Shown here piece by piece: positions 25,572 through 34,841 of a stretch of 64,000 nt of DNA. The number at the start of each line of letters is the position of its first letter. Within the stretch, counting starts at the first letter, position 1. The notes under the pieces are model-generated. The model searched no databases. It had not been told where the DNA came from and saw only the letters and a program-made list of their open reading frames with translations. The position numbers and the translations under genes are program-made. This DNA is from Sporosarcina pasteurii (lineage in GTDB: Bacteria; Bacillota; Bacilli; Bacillales_A; Planococcaceae): assembly GCF_041295575.1 (NCBI RefSeq), contig NZ_CP160452.1, positions 248,001 to 312,000 on the forward strand. The letters run 5' to 3'.

Positions 25572-26996
25572 ATGACAACTAGAGTTGAAGAGCAAATGGT
25601 ACCCGAGAAAGAAAAGAAGAGATGGATTCCACATACATATGCGATATTATTTGCAATCATGATTCTTGCTGCAGTTGCATCATATTTAATTCCAGCAGGG
25701 GAGTTTGAACGATTAGAAGTCGATGGACGTACAATCGTTGTGGAAGGCAGTTATACAGAGATTGAGCAGAGTCCAGTTAAACCCTTCGAATTGTTCAAGG
25801 CAATTCCAATGGGGATGTCGGCAGCTTCGCAAATTATATTTTACATATTTTTAGTTGGTGGTGCCTTCGGAATTATTCAGGCTACTGGCACAATAGAAGC
25901 AGGAATAGGAAAGGCTGTACATAGACTTGAGAATAAAGAGAGATTATTAATCCCAGTGATTATGATTCTATTTTCAGTTCTTGGTGCGACAATTGGGATG
26001 TCAGAGGAATCAATTATTTTTGTACCAATTGGCATTGCTGTTGCACGTGCGCTCGGATTCGATGCAATAACTGGAACGGCGATGGTAAGTCTTGGAGCCG
26101 CATCTGGCTTTATAGGTGGTATGCTTAATCCGTTTACAGTAGGTGTTGCACAGTCAATTGCTGAAGTACAAATTTTTTCAGGATTTGGGTTCCGGTTTGT
26201 TGTATATTTATTCGTTTTATCTGCAGCAATCTTCTATGTAATGCGTTATTCTAGTAAGGTGAAAAATGATCCAACTAAAAGTATCGTGTTTGATATTGAG
26301 CAAAAGGTTCAGGAGAAACAAGTTGGGGAGTATGCGAAGGAATTTCCGGACTTTAATTGGCGTCATGGGCTTGTTTTGTCGTTTCTAGCTGGTGGGTTGG
26401 CAATGAACGTTTACGGTGTCTTTAAATGGGATTGGTTTTTAACAGAGTTGACAGCGTCGTTCATTATTATTGGTTTGTTATCGGGGATTGTCGGAAATCT
26501 CGGCATTAATGGGACATTTGATGCTTTTGTTGATGGTATGAAAGTCATCGCTTTTGGAGCGCTCATTGTCGGTTTTGCTAGAGCAATTTTGATTGTGATG
26601 GAGCAAGGTTATATTATAGATACAGTTATCTATGCCTTATCGAATTTAATATCAAGCTTACCGCCTTCTTTAAACGCTGTAGGTATGTATTTTACACAAA
26701 TTATTATGAACTTTTTTATCCCCTCTGGCAGTGGACAGGCAGCGACAACGATGCCTATTATGACGCCGCTAGCAGATTTACTAGGAATGGAACGTCAAAT
26801 CGCTGTTCTGGCATTTCAGTATGGTGACGCGATTACAAATTCAATTATTCCTACTTCCGCATCACTGATGGCCTATTTGGCGGTTGCAGGAATCCCTTAT
26901 GAGCGTTGGGTAAAGTTTGTTTGGAAACTAGTGTTAGGTTGGTTACTGATTGCACTGCTGGCACTTGTTGTGGCTGTAATGATTGGAGTGAGTTAA
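25572..26996 (+). CDS. YfcC-family (ArcD/DcuC-like) transporter
   Basis: 474 aa membrane protein with about twelve hydrophobic segments. The start has the family pattern IPHTYAILFAIMILAAVASYLIPAGEFER. EESIIFVPIGIAVARALG (about 140-157), LNPFTVGVAQSIAE (about 190-203) and IPSGSGQAATTMPIMTPLADLLG (about 385-407) are typical. Substrates in the family are poorly defined; amino acids or dicarboxylates are suggested. One base separates it from the M20 gene, so the two form an operon. Confidence 0.87.
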   Translation: MTTRVEEQMVPEKEKKRWIPHTYAILFAIMILAAVASYLIPAGEFERLEVDGRTIVVEGSYTEIEQSPVKPFELFKAIPMGMSAASQIIFYIFLVGGAFGIIQATGTIEAGIGKAVHRLENKERLLIPVIMILFSVLGATIGMSEESIIFVPIGIAVARALGFDAITGTAMVSLGAASGFIGGMLNPFTVGVAQSIAEVQIFSGFGFRFVVYLFVLSAAIFYVMRYSSKVKNDPTKSIVFDIEQKVQEKQVGEYAKEFPDFNWRHGLVLSFLAGGLAMNVYGVFKWDWFLTELTASFIIIGLLSGIVGNLGINGTFDAFVDGMKVIAFGALIVGFARAILIVMEQGYIIDTVIYALSNLISSLPPSLNAVGMYFTQIIMNFFIPSGSGQAATTMPIMTPLADLLGMERQIAVLAFQYGDAITNSIIPTSASLMAYLAVAGIPYERWVKFVWKLVLGWLLIALLALVVAVMIGVS

Positions 26997-26997
26997 G

Positions 26998-28104
26998 TTG
27001 GAAATAAAAAAGAAAATAGAAGCATGGTTTGAGCACTTTCATGCGCATCCAGAGATTAGTTATCAAGAAGTAAAGACAACGAAGAAATTAACGGAAATAT
27101 TAGCGGATATGGGTGTAACGTATAAAACTTTTGATGATGTAACAGGTGTCGTGGCAGAAATCGGTGAAGGAAAAGAAATCATCGCAATTCGAGCCGATAT
27201 AGACGCACTTTGGCAAGAGGTCGATGGGGTTTATCAAGCGAATCATTCCTGTGGGCATGATGCGAATATTGCAATGGTGTTAGGTGCACTTTCTTATTTA
27301 AAAGATGAGCAATTAGATGGGAAAATTCGCTTTATTTTTCAACCAGCTGAAGAGCAAGGGAACGGCGCAGTAGCAATGGTCGAGCGTGGTGTGGTCGATG
27401 ATGTTTCTTATTTATTCGGCGTCCATTTGCGTCCGATTGAGGAAATTCCACATGGTAAAGTGTTACCGGCTATCCATCATGGTGCGGCGGCATTTCTTGA
27501 AGGGAAAATAATCGGAGTAGACGCACATGGCGCACGCCCACATCAGGGGAAGAATGTCGTTGATCCGCTATTTGCAATCCATCAGTTTATTAAAACAATT
27601 TATTTCTCACCGTTTGAGACGTACTCTGTGAAAATGACGAAAATGCAAGCAGGGGGAAATAACGTCAATATTATTCCGGGATCTGCAACCTTTGCAATTG
27701 ATACCCGAGCGCAATCCAATGTAGTTCTGGATGAATTAATGGAGAAAGTTACAGAAGGAATTCAAGCCATTGGTAAGTTGTATGGGGTAGAAATTCAAAC
27801 TGAATGGAATGATTATACACCTGCTGCAGAAGTATCTGAAGAAGCTACTGAAATTGCCACAGCTGCGATTTTGGAAACTGTAGGAGAAGTGGGGTATGCG
27901 CCTGCGGTCGTTACGGCAGGTAGTGATGATTTTCATTTTTATACAATTCATAGGCCAAAATTGAAAGCAGCGATGCTTGGCATTGGTGCGGATCTTCAGC
28001 CGGGACTCCACCATCCGAATATGACATTTAATACAGAAGCGCTAGATATTGGTGCACGTGTACTTGCGGCTACATTGAAAAAAGCACTTACTCGGCATGA
28101 ATAA
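26998..28104 (+). CDS. M20-family amidohydrolase
   Basis: 368 aa cytoplasmic metallo-amidohydrolase. Visible motifs are HAHPEISYQE (about 14-23), IRADIDALWQ, HSCGHDAN with the first metal ligands (about 83-90), FQPAEEQGNGA with the catalytic Glu pair, and AHGARPHQGKN in the dimerisation domain. It would remove an acyl or aryl group from an amino acid brought in by the preceding transporter. TTG start with GGAGTGAG about 8 bases before; translationally coupled to the transporter gene. Confidence 0.85.
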   Translation: MEIKKKIEAWFEHFHAHPEISYQEVKTTKKLTEILADMGVTYKTFDDVTGVVAEIGEGKEIIAIRADIDALWQEVDGVYQANHSCGHDANIAMVLGALSYLKDEQLDGKIRFIFQPAEEQGNGAVAMVERGVVDDVSYLFGVHLRPIEEIPHGKVLPAIHHGAAAFLEGKIIGVDAHGARPHQGKNVVDPLFAIHQFIKTIYFSPFETYSVKMTKMQAGGNNVNIIPGSATFAIDTRAQSNVVLDELMEKVTEGIQAIGKLYGVEIQTEWNDYTPAAEVSEEATEIATAAILETVGEVGYAPAVVTAGSDDFHFYTIHRPKLKAAMLGIGADLQPGLHHPNMTFNTEALDIGARVLAATLKKALTRHE

Positions 28105-28107
28105 GTT

Positions 28108-28154
28108 AAAGCCTTGCACCTTCGCAGTTCACTGTGAAGGTGCAAGGCTTTTTA
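28108..28154. terminator. Bidirectional terminator between two M20 genes
   Basis: A near-perfect stem of about 19 bp (28108-28126 with 28132-28151) with A and T runs on either side, between convergent genes. Confidence 0.93.
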
Positions 28155-28158
28155 GAGC

Positions 28159-29331
28159 TTATTTTTGCGCTTCAAAAAATGTTGATGCAAAAACTTTAGC
28201 GGTCATTTCCATCGCTGGTTCGTAAAAATCAAACTTTTCATGATGGTGCGGGAAGACGTTTTCCTTATTATCCATTTGAGCACCAACAAAAAAGTACGCA
28301 CCTGGTCGATGCTGTAAATAATATGAGAAATCCTCAACAGGCATAATTGGATTCGTTTCGATTATGTTCTCTTCACTGAAAGCTTCTGCAACACCGCGAC
28401 GAACGAGGTTCATAGCGTCGGGGTCATTATTTACTGAATCGTAGCCTTTAATGATATCAACATGTACATCGCAGCCAAGTCCGGCACCAACCGATTTTGC
28501 AATTTCAATCACACGGCGGCCCGCAATGATACGAAGTTCAGGGTCGAATACGCGAATGGTGCCTTCCATAACAGCCTCGTTAGGAATCACATTGTCTGCA
28601 TGTCCAGCGTGAAAACTTCCGACTGAAACAACGAGTTCTTTCAATGGATCTGCATTTCGACTAGCAATTGATTGAAGTGCAATCATAATGTGACTGGCAG
28701 CTAGGATTGGATCCACACCTGTATGCGGTTCCGCACCATGTGTTCCGAATCCGGTTACCGTAATTTTAAAGGAATCTTCAGAAGCTTGAAGGAAACCGTC
28801 GCGCACATACACTTTATTAGCAGGCATTTGCGATTGTAAATGTGCGCCGAATACAAGGTCAACGCCGTCAAGACAGCCATCTTCAATCATCCCACGTGCA
28901 CCGCCTGGAGATAATTCTTCTCCAAACTGGTGGATTAGGACAATGTTACCGGGTAATGATTCTTTGATTTCATTCATAGCTTTGGCGAATCCTAATAAAG
29001 CTGCTGTATGGCCATCATGTCCGCATGCATGCATGACACCGGGGATAGTTGATTTGTAAGAAACATCTTTTTGGTCGGTAATGGGTAACGCGTCAAAGTC
29101 CGCACGAAATGCAACTGTTTTTCCAGGTTGACCACCGCGAATCATCCCTACGACTCCACGCCCCCCAACATTTCTTTGTACTTCAATGCCTAAAGATTCT
29201 AAGCGATCAGCTATAAATGCAGGTGTATGAACTTCCTGATGTGATAATTCAGGATGCATATGTAGAAAACGTCGATCTGCAACCATCTCTTCGTAATAAT
29301 TTGAAATTTTAGTTAAGGCTTTGTTCAGCAT
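28159..29331 (-). CDS. M20-family amidohydrolase (HipO/YxeP-like)
   Basis: 390 aa. Motifs are HMHPELSHQEVHT, FRADFDALPI, HACGHDGHTAALLG (metal-binding Cys and His), GEELSPGGARGMIEDG and GTHGAEPHTGVDP. They place it among N-acyl-amino-acid or hippurate hydrolases. It is only distantly similar to the M20 protein encoded convergently, so it is not a recent duplicate. Ribosome site GGAGGG on the minus strand. Together with AbgT and YfcC it makes a local peptide/acyl-amino-acid salvage group. Confidence 0.87.
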   Translation of the reverse strand: MLNKALTKISNYYEEMVADRRFLHMHPELSHQEVHTPAFIADRLESLGIEVQRNVGGRGVVGMIRGGQPGKTVAFRADFDALPITDQKDVSYKSTIPGVMHACGHDGHTAALLGFAKAMNEIKESLPGNIVLIHQFGEELSPGGARGMIEDGCLDGVDLVFGAHLQSQMPANKVYVRDGFLQASEDSFKITVTGFGTHGAEPHTGVDPILAASHIMIALQSIASRNADPLKELVVSVGSFHAGHADNVIPNEAVMEGTIRVFDPELRIIAGRRVIEIAKSVGAGLGCDVHVDIIKGYDSVNNDPDAMNLVRRGVAEAFSEENIIETNPIMPVEDFSYYLQHRPGAYFFVGAQMDNKENVFPHHHEKFDFYEPAMEMTAKVFASTFFEAQK

Positions 29332-29437
29332 ATAAAAATCCCTCCATTTTAAATCATTATACTAGGAAGCGAATCGATTTTACAGTGTGTGTAATGACAA
29401 GGTGGAGACGCGTATAAGTGTTCGTTTATGTGGCTTC

Positions 29438-29566
29438 GTTGATTGGAGTGGAGGGCGGCGACTCCTGTGGGATTAGCCGGACAGGTGAGACCCCGGAGGG
29501 AGCAAGGCGACTGAGGAGGCTCACCGCCGGCCCCACGGAAAGCGTCCGCCCGGAACGGAAATCAAC
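29438..29566 (+). repeat. Dispersed repeat family A, full-length copy
   Basis: 129 bp from GTTGATTGGAGTGG to GGAACGGAAATCAAC. The ends form an imperfect terminal inverted repeat (GTTGATT ... AATCAAC). It is markedly more GC-rich than its surroundings and internally palindromic. It is related to 6494-6535 and 10726-10918. A frame runs through it (29418-29666) but has no ribosome site and is not called a gene. Similar GC-rich elements are common between genes in Bacillales, from recollection. Confidence 0.8.
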
Positions 29567-29668
29567 ATTGTTTGTGATAGGGTTGTTTGTTAAATTGACA
29601 TATGACACCAAAGAAAGAAATATAATTGATTTAATTGTCGTGGTGAATAAAGAAAAATCAAAATAACC

Positions 29669-29697
29669 TTGACATTCAATTAGATGGTGTGTAAAGT
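29669..29697 (+). promoter_or_regulatory. Sigma-A promoter of the second S-box gene
   Basis: -35 TTGACA (29669-29674), 17-bp spacer, -10 TAAAGT (29692-29697). Transcription would begin just before the aptamer. Confidence 0.82.
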
Positions 29698-29721
29698 AAT
29701 AGTCAATAACTTAATAAGCGA

Positions 29722-29825
29722 CTTTCTTATCCAGAGAGGTGGAGGGACTGGCCCTTTGAAGCCTCAGCAACAGACTTATGAAGAACTGTGCTAATTCCAG
29801 TAGCGAAAAGCTTGGAGATGAGAAG
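29722..29825 (+). promoter_or_regulatory. SAM-I (S-box) riboswitch aptamer
   Basis: Canonical S-box: CTTATCCAGAGAGGTGGAGG at the 5' side, GGCCCTTTGAAGCCTCAGCAAC in the core, then a loop region and GATGAGAAG (29817-29825) closing P1 with CTTTCTTATC. The 3' P1 strand is also complementary to the terminator 5' arm, giving the anti-terminator. Confidence 0.95.
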
Positions 29826-29847
29826 AGTAGACGCCCAAAATTGCCGA

Positions 29848-29878
29848 ACTCTTCTTATTTATAAGAAGGGTTTTTTCC
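29848..29878 (+). terminator. SAM-dependent terminator of the second S-box leader
   Basis: A 10-bp stem (29848-29857 with 29862-29871, one T-G pair) followed by six T. ACTCTTCTTA is complementary to GAGAAGAGT at the end of the aptamer. Confidence 0.9.
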
Positions 29879-29918
29879 TTATTAATGTTAAAAAACATGT
29901 AGAAAGAGGGAATGAGCA

Positions 29919-31031
29919 ATGACAAACGCAAAAACATTGACGAAGGCACCTTTTAGAGCGGATCACGTAGGAAGTTTATTAAGACCGGAGAATTTGCACG
30001 AGGCAAGAAGGTTATTCAAAGAAGAGGAAATTACAGCTGAACAACTTCGTAAAGTAGAAACAGAAGAGATCAAAAGAGTTGTAGATAAGCAAATTGAAGT
30101 CGGTTTGGAATTAGTAACGGATGGAGAGTTTAGACGTAGATTTTGGCATACGGACTTTTTAGAACACTTGAATGGTATCGAAGGCTATGTTCCTGAACAA
30201 GGCTATATTTTTAACGGGAATGAAGAAACAGAAAGATATAATATCCGTAACATTGGAAAAATCTCATTCAATCCTGACCATCCACATGTAAAAGATTTTA
30301 TTGAATTCAATGAAATCGTTGGTGGCCGTGCAGTTGCGAAACAAACAATTCCAAGCCCAAACCAACTATTTAATATCGGAATTAGAGATGAAAATATCTA
30401 TCCGGATATCGAGGAATATGCAAAAGATATCATTCAAGCTTACCGCGATGCAATCAAAGCTTTTTATGATGCAGGTGTTCGTTATTTACAGTTGGATGAC
30501 GTCTATATTGCAGGATTATCATCACCTGACATTCCTTGGAATGATGGAGAATATTCGAGAGAGTACTTAATTGACTTAGCGCTTCGTGTGGCAAACGGTG
30601 TGTTAGAAGGGAAACCTGAAGATTTATTTGTTACTACACATTTATGCCGTGGAAATTATCGCTCAAACTGGGCATTTGAAGGAAGTTATGATTTAATTGC
30701 TGAAAAGTTCTTAGCAAAGGAAAAAGTAGACGGATTTTTCCTTGAGTATGATGATGAGCGTTCAGGAGGCTTTGAACCTCTAAAACATATTCCACGAGGC
30801 GGAGCAAAAGTCGTATTAGGTGTCATCACCTCTAAGAGAGGAGAGCTAGAAGATAAAGCGCTAATTAAATCTCGGGTTCAGGAAGCTTCTAAGTATGTTC
30901 CACTCGAGCAAATTTGCTTAAGTCCACAATGTGGGTTTGCTTCAACGCACCATGGAAATAAGCTGACAGAAGAGGAACAGTGGGAGAAACTAAAGTTTAT
31001 CGTTGATATTTCGAAGGAGATTTGGGGTTAA
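29919..31031 (+). CDS. Short MetE-like methyltransferase (YxjG/YxjH-like)
   Basis: 370 aa protein corresponding to the C-terminal catalytic barrel of cobalamin-independent methionine synthase. Probable zinc ligands are His and Cys in THLCRGN, the Glu of LEYDDERSG and Cys in SPQCGFAS. B. subtilis YxjG and YxjH have the same size and S-box control. Methyl donor and acceptor for this class are not firmly established; homocysteine is the likely acceptor. GAGGGAATGAGCAATG provides the start. It is a single-gene unit with terminator. Confidence 0.9.
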   Translation: MTNAKTLTKAPFRADHVGSLLRPENLHEARRLFKEEEITAEQLRKVETEEIKRVVDKQIEVGLELVTDGEFRRRFWHTDFLEHLNGIEGYVPEQGYIFNGNEETERYNIRNIGKISFNPDHPHVKDFIEFNEIVGGRAVAKQTIPSPNQLFNIGIRDENIYPDIEEYAKDIIQAYRDAIKAFYDAGVRYLQLDDVYIAGLSSPDIPWNDGEYSREYLIDLALRVANGVLEGKPEDLFVTTHLCRGNYRSNWAFEGSYDLIAEKFLAKEKVDGFFLEYDDERSGGFEPLKHIPRGGAKVVLGVITSKRGELEDKALIKSRVQEASKYVPLEQICLSPQCGFASTHHGNKLTEEEQWEKLKFIVDISKEIWG

Positions 31032-31047
31032 TTAACCCATTAATATA

Positions 31048-31094
31048 AGCGAAGGTACAGGTGGAGAAAATTCCCATCGTCCTTCGCTTTTTTT
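31048..31094 (+). terminator. Rho-independent terminator of the MetE-like gene
   Basis: AAGCGAAGG (31047-31055) pairs with CCTTCGCTT (31081-31089) around a 25-nt loop, then a T run. Bases 31095-31322 show only the ribosome site of the next gene. Confidence 0.8.
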
Positions 31095-31322
31095 AGTTCG
31101 AAAAAAATCGCCAAGCATGTAGGGGCATGTAAAAGCATATATTTACACTAGTTGTACGTTGAGGCTGTAGTTGTCTGATGACGTAAAGTATTGGCAAAAC
31201 AAATTTTCCAACTAGGGTTGTCCTAGGCTCTATTTCCTTGTATGATTAATTATCGAGAATTTTTACGTTACTTTGGACTAGTCTAAGTAAATAGATTTAA
31301 GATGTTTGGAAGGAGTTTTTAT

Positions 31323-32729
31323 ATGATTATGGATGGACTTAATTGGTTAGTCGACCTGTTGAATAATTTTATTTGGACGTATATATTAATTGGCTTGCTT
31401 TTATTAGTGGGTGCTTATTTTACGGTGCGTACAAAATTTGTTCAAGTAAGGTTATTTAAAGAGATGTTTCGACTCATTTTTGAGAAGAAAGATAGTAATG
31501 ATGGGGTATCACCTTTCCAAGCATTTACGATTAGTGCGGCTTCTAGAGTTGGAACGGGGAATGTCGCGGGTGTTGCACTTGCAATTGGAATCGGTGGTCC
31601 TGGTGCTATATTTTGGATGTGGCTTATCGCAATTATTGGGATGGCGACAGCCTTTATTGAAAGTACACTAGCACAAGTATACAAAGTAAAAGATGGCGAC
31701 ACTTTTCGGGGTGGACCTGCTTATTATATGGAAAAAGCACTCGGATTCCGTAAATTAGGGATTGTTTTTGCAATATTATTAACACTGTGTTTCGGTTTTA
31801 TTTTCAATGCAGTTCAAGCAAATACCATTAGCCAGTCATTTGTGGATGTTTTCGGTATTAAAGATTGGGTTGTCGGTCTTATTTTAGTATTCATCACCGC
31901 GATCATTATTTTCGGTGGAGTTAAAAGAATTGTAAGGGCTACAGAATTAATAGTGCCAATTATGGCAACATTCTATTTGATTATTGCTTTCTATGTTGTC
32001 ATCACAAATATATCGGAAGTACCAGCCGTATTTAAACTAATTGTTGAAAATGCGTTTGGTATTTCAGAAGTAGTTGGCGGCGGGATTGGCGCAGCAATGA
32101 TGCAAGGAATTCGCCGTGGACTATTTTCCAACGAAGCGGGAATGGGGAGTGTACCGAACGCAGCAGCGACGGCAAATGTATCTCACCCAGCGAAACAAGG
32201 CCTTGTACAAAGTTTAGGTGTGTTCTTTGATACGATTATGATTTGTTCGGCAACGGCTTTTATTATTATTTTAGGCGGACTTTATACGACAGGTGAACAG
32301 AACGGGATTATTTTAACGCAATCCTCGATGGCGGTACATGTCGGTTCGTGGGCACCGTATTTTGTTGCGATTGCAATCTTGTTTTTCGCATTTAGTTCAA
32401 TTATTGGGAATTACTATTACGGAGAAACAAATATTGAGTTTATCAAAACAAATAAATCATGGATAACAATTTACCGTTTGTTAGTACTTGGCATGGTCAT
32501 GTTTGGTGCGATGGCAAAACTCAGTGTTGTTTGGAATATGGCCGATTTATTCATGGGCTTGATGGCTATATTGAACTTAATTGTTATTCTAATTCTCGGT
32601 AAAGTGGCATTTAAAGTGTTAGACGATTTCTCTATGCAACGTAAACAGGGATTAAATCCAGTGTTTAAAGCGAAATCCATTCCAGGATTGAAAGGCGCAG
32701 AGTGCTGGGAAGAAGAGCGAAAAAATTAA
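31323..32729 (+). CDS. Sodium:alanine symporter (AGCS family)
   Basis: 468 aa membrane protein with about eleven or twelve hydrophobic segments, importing alanine or glycine with Na+ (or H+). Family motifs are SAASRVGTGNVAGVALAIGIGGPGA-like (about 75-95), FRGGPAYYMEKALG, a GIRRGLFSNEAGMGSVPNAAATA-like stretch and a C-terminal NLIVILILG region. The ATG at 31323 lies 7 bases after GGAAGGAG; an upstream ATG at 31302 would put the ribosome site inside the gene. Confidence 0.92.
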   Translation: MIMDGLNWLVDLLNNFIWTYILIGLLLLVGAYFTVRTKFVQVRLFKEMFRLIFEKKDSNDGVSPFQAFTISAASRVGTGNVAGVALAIGIGGPGAIFWMWLIAIIGMATAFIESTLAQVYKVKDGDTFRGGPAYYMEKALGFRKLGIVFAILLTLCFGFIFNAVQANTISQSFVDVFGIKDWVVGLILVFITAIIIFGGVKRIVRATELIVPIMATFYLIIAFYVVITNISEVPAVFKLIVENAFGISEVVGGGIGAAMMQGIRRGLFSNEAGMGSVPNAAATANVSHPAKQGLVQSLGVFFDTIMICSATAFIIILGGLYTTGEQNGIILTQSSMAVHVGSWAPYFVAIAILFFAFSSIIGNYYYGETNIEFIKTNKSWITIYRLLVLGMVMFGAMAKLSVVWNMADLFMGLMAILNLIVILILGKVAFKVLDDFSMQRKQGLNPVFKAKSIPGLKGAECWEEERKN

Positions 32730-32739
32730 ATGAAATGAT

Positions 32740-32773
32740 AAACGTTGGTATCTCATGGGATGCCAACGTTTTT
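32740..32773 (+). terminator. Rho-independent terminator of the alanine symporter gene
   Basis: AAACGTTGGTATC (32740-32752) pairs with GATGCCAACGTTT (32759-32771), followed by T residues. Confidence 0.88.
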
Positions 32774-32920
32774 GTATGCGGATTTATCGGAACAGTTCCT
32801 CGGAATTCTATGTTTGCTTTGAGATGTAATTCTTATTGTTTACTGAGAACATGCTCCTTGTATAAGAAACTTGTTTACGTACAAATTAATGGTGTCACGA
32901 ACGAGTGAGGAGGAGAACTT

Positions 32921-33766
32921 TTGGGCGAAATTTTAGCATATGGAGACGATTATAAATACATCCCTGCGACCTCGATAGAAAGTGGTTCAGGGATCGAAGT
33001 TTTACCGGATTTGTATTGTTATACTGTTCAGATTGTCAATATTGTTTTGATTGGCAACCCAGGCACGGGAGAATTTGTTTTAGTGGATGCGGGCATGCCT
33101 TACTCAGCGAACAAAATTATTTCAGTAATTGAAGAACGTTTTGGCATGAACAAGCGTCCAAAGGCAATTATTTTAACGCATGGCCACTTTGATCATGTAG
33201 GTGCAATTATTGAGTTAATTAAGCATTGGGATGTTCCGGTTTATGCACATGAATTAGAGCTTCCTTATTTAACGGGAAAAACACCTTATCCTGACCCTGA
33301 CCCGACTGTGGAAGGTGGAATGGTTTCAAAGATGTCGCCGATTTTTCCGGTAGACCCAATAGAGCTTGGCAACCGTGTTCAAGCGCTACCTGGTGACGGG
33401 AGCGTTCCGGGTTTGCCTAAGTTTCGTTGGATTCACACGCCTGGACATTCACCTGGGCACGTCTCTTTCTTTAGAGAGGAGGACGGGGTGCTAATTGCAG
33501 GGGATGCTTTTGTTGCAGTTAAACAAGAATATCTGTACAAAGTATTGACGCAAGAACAAGAAATAAGTGGTCCTCCTCGATATTTGACAACGGACTGGGC
33601 TGCAGCCTGGAATTCCGTCAAAAAGCTAGAGGCTTTAAAACCTGCCTTTGCGATTACAGGGCATGGATTGCCAATGGAAGGTCAATTATTAACAGAGAGT
33701 TTACAGACATTGGCTGAGAAATTTGATGAAATTGCTATTCCAAGTTACGGGAAGTATGTCAATTAA
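32921..33766 (+). CDS. MBL-fold metallohydrolase
   Basis: 281 aa cytoplasmic protein with the metal-binding motif THGHFDHVGA (about residues 85-94), HTPGHSPGHVSFF (second His), GDAFVAV (Asp) and a terminal GHGLPM His. It resembles glyoxalase II-like and quorum-quenching-type hydrolases, but the substrate is unknown. TTG start preceded by GAGGAGGA. About 150 bp upstream separate it from the symporter terminator. It is apparently a separate unit. Confidence 0.8.
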   Translation: MGEILAYGDDYKYIPATSIESGSGIEVLPDLYCYTVQIVNIVLIGNPGTGEFVLVDAGMPYSANKIISVIEERFGMNKRPKAIILTHGHFDHVGAIIELIKHWDVPVYAHELELPYLTGKTPYPDPDPTVEGGMVSKMSPIFPVDPIELGNRVQALPGDGSVPGLPKFRWIHTPGHSPGHVSFFREEDGVLIAGDAFVAVKQEYLYKVLTQEQEISGPPRYLTTDWAAAWNSVKKLEALKPAFAITGHGLPMEGQLLTESLQTLAEKFDEIAIPSYGKYVN

Positions 33767-33857
33767 CCAACTTGATTTTAGTTTACCTATCCTATAGAAA
33801 ATTTATTCGCCAATACAAATGAAGGGAAGTTAGTGTAGAAGTGGAGGTGCATGTGAA

Positions 33858-34367
33858 ATGAAATATTTAGGGACAATATTGGTGAAGTTTATCATGATTA
33901 TGTTTATTTTAGGAATTACGCTAGGGATGTACGGCATGTCTTTCATAAACATTTTATTTTTAAGTATGTTGGTGACGGGGATATCATTTGTTGGAGACAT
34001 GATTATATTACCTAGATATGGAAACCTTGCGGCAACAATCGGTGATTTCGGTATTGTATTTTTTATTGTTTTATTTGGCAGTGCGTACCTAATGGGTAAT
34101 GAGGGACGGATCGGTTTGGGAGCTTTTTTACCTGCCTTAATTATTGCCTTGGGCGAATCATTTTTACACAAGTATATACAGAAGAATGTTTTTAATGAAG
34201 AAGATATATCTGCTGAACCGGAATTACCTGCTTTAGAAAGAGACAAGTTACAAACAGAATTTGGCTCTGAACCGGACTTCGAAAAAACGGATCATAAACC
34301 GACTGTTCATAAGAAAAGATATGTGCCTCACAGGCCAAGAAAACGAAATAAGAAAAATCCGTATTAG
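33858..34367 (+). CDS. DUF2512 (YndM-like) membrane protein
   Basis: 169 aa: four hydrophobic segments in residues 1-100, then a hydrophilic, charged tail ending in a Lys/Arg-rich stretch (HKKRYVPHRPRKRNKK). The pattern KFIMIMFILGITLG and the GDMIILPRYGNLAATIGDF motif fit DUF2512/YndM, a Bacillus family of unknown function. AAGTGGAGGTGC ribosome site. Confidence 0.8.
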   Translation: MKYLGTILVKFIMIMFILGITLGMYGMSFINILFLSMLVTGISFVGDMIILPRYGNLAATIGDFGIVFFIVLFGSAYLMGNEGRIGLGAFLPALIIALGESFLHKYIQKNVFNEEDISAEPELPALERDKLQTEFGSEPDFEKTDHKPTVHKKRYVPHRPRKRNKKNPY

Positions 34368-34577
34368 TAGAGGCTCCTATTCATTCTAGTGAACGGTATT
34401 ACATCAATTTACCCCATCATGTCACTCCCTAGATGCTATCAATTATATTGACTTAATTTAAGCATGAACCCAATTTGGGTAGTAATCAACCTAATCGTAT
34501 GTCAGTTTCTCTATTTACGTTTATCACACAATATGTTAGGGTAGTTGTAGTGACGACATACAATATATAGTATTGAA
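34368..34577. other. Intergenic stretch before the cobalamin leader
   Basis: 210 bp. A promoter for the riboswitch transcript must lie here, but candidates (TTGTAG at 34545 with TAGTAT at 34568) are poor. No terminator was recognised for the DUF2512 gene. Confidence 0.4.
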
Positions 34578-34761
34578 CGAAGAAATGGTGCCGAGATCGG
34601 TTTAAAAGGGAATCCGGAAATCCGGAGCTGTCCCCGCAACTGTAATCGCTGACGACTGCCATCAAAACCACTGTAGTTAGTCTATGGGAAGGGGTAAGCA
34701 GGAGGAAGAAGCGTAAGCCAGGAGACCTGCCATGTCTTCGTCAAGCGACACTTTCTTCGGG
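34578..34761 (+). promoter_or_regulatory. Cobalamin (B12) riboswitch
   Basis: Conserved pieces in order: GGTGCC (34588-34593), a GGTTTAAAAGGGAATCC-type segment, GGAGCTGTCCCCGCAACTGTAA, GGGAAGG, and the B12 box AGCCAGGAGACCTGCC (34717-34732). The closing helix pairs CGAAGAAA (34578-34585) with TTTCTTCG (34752-34759). Located upstream of a class I ribonucleotide reductase operon. When cobalamin is available the operon would be shut off, which makes sense only if a B12-dependent reductase exists elsewhere in the genome. Confidence 0.93.
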
Positions 34762-34841
34762 GGTTGAGAGGTGGAAGCGAACGGATTTTTACTGTTTCGT
34801 TTTAAAATAAATCCTTTCAGTTTCCAACTTTACAAATGATG

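Noticed and set aside
29418..29666. Open frame of 82 codons across the full-length repeat A
   Set aside because: It lies on the repeat, has no ribosome site, and its opposite strand is equally open; the openness comes from the GC-rich repeat sequence.
34558..34571. 14-base match (ATACAATATATAGT) to the core of repeat family B upstream of the cobalamin riboswitch
   Set aside because: The match is short, AT-rich, and lacks the inverted arm and end motifs; it could be a remnant or coincidence.
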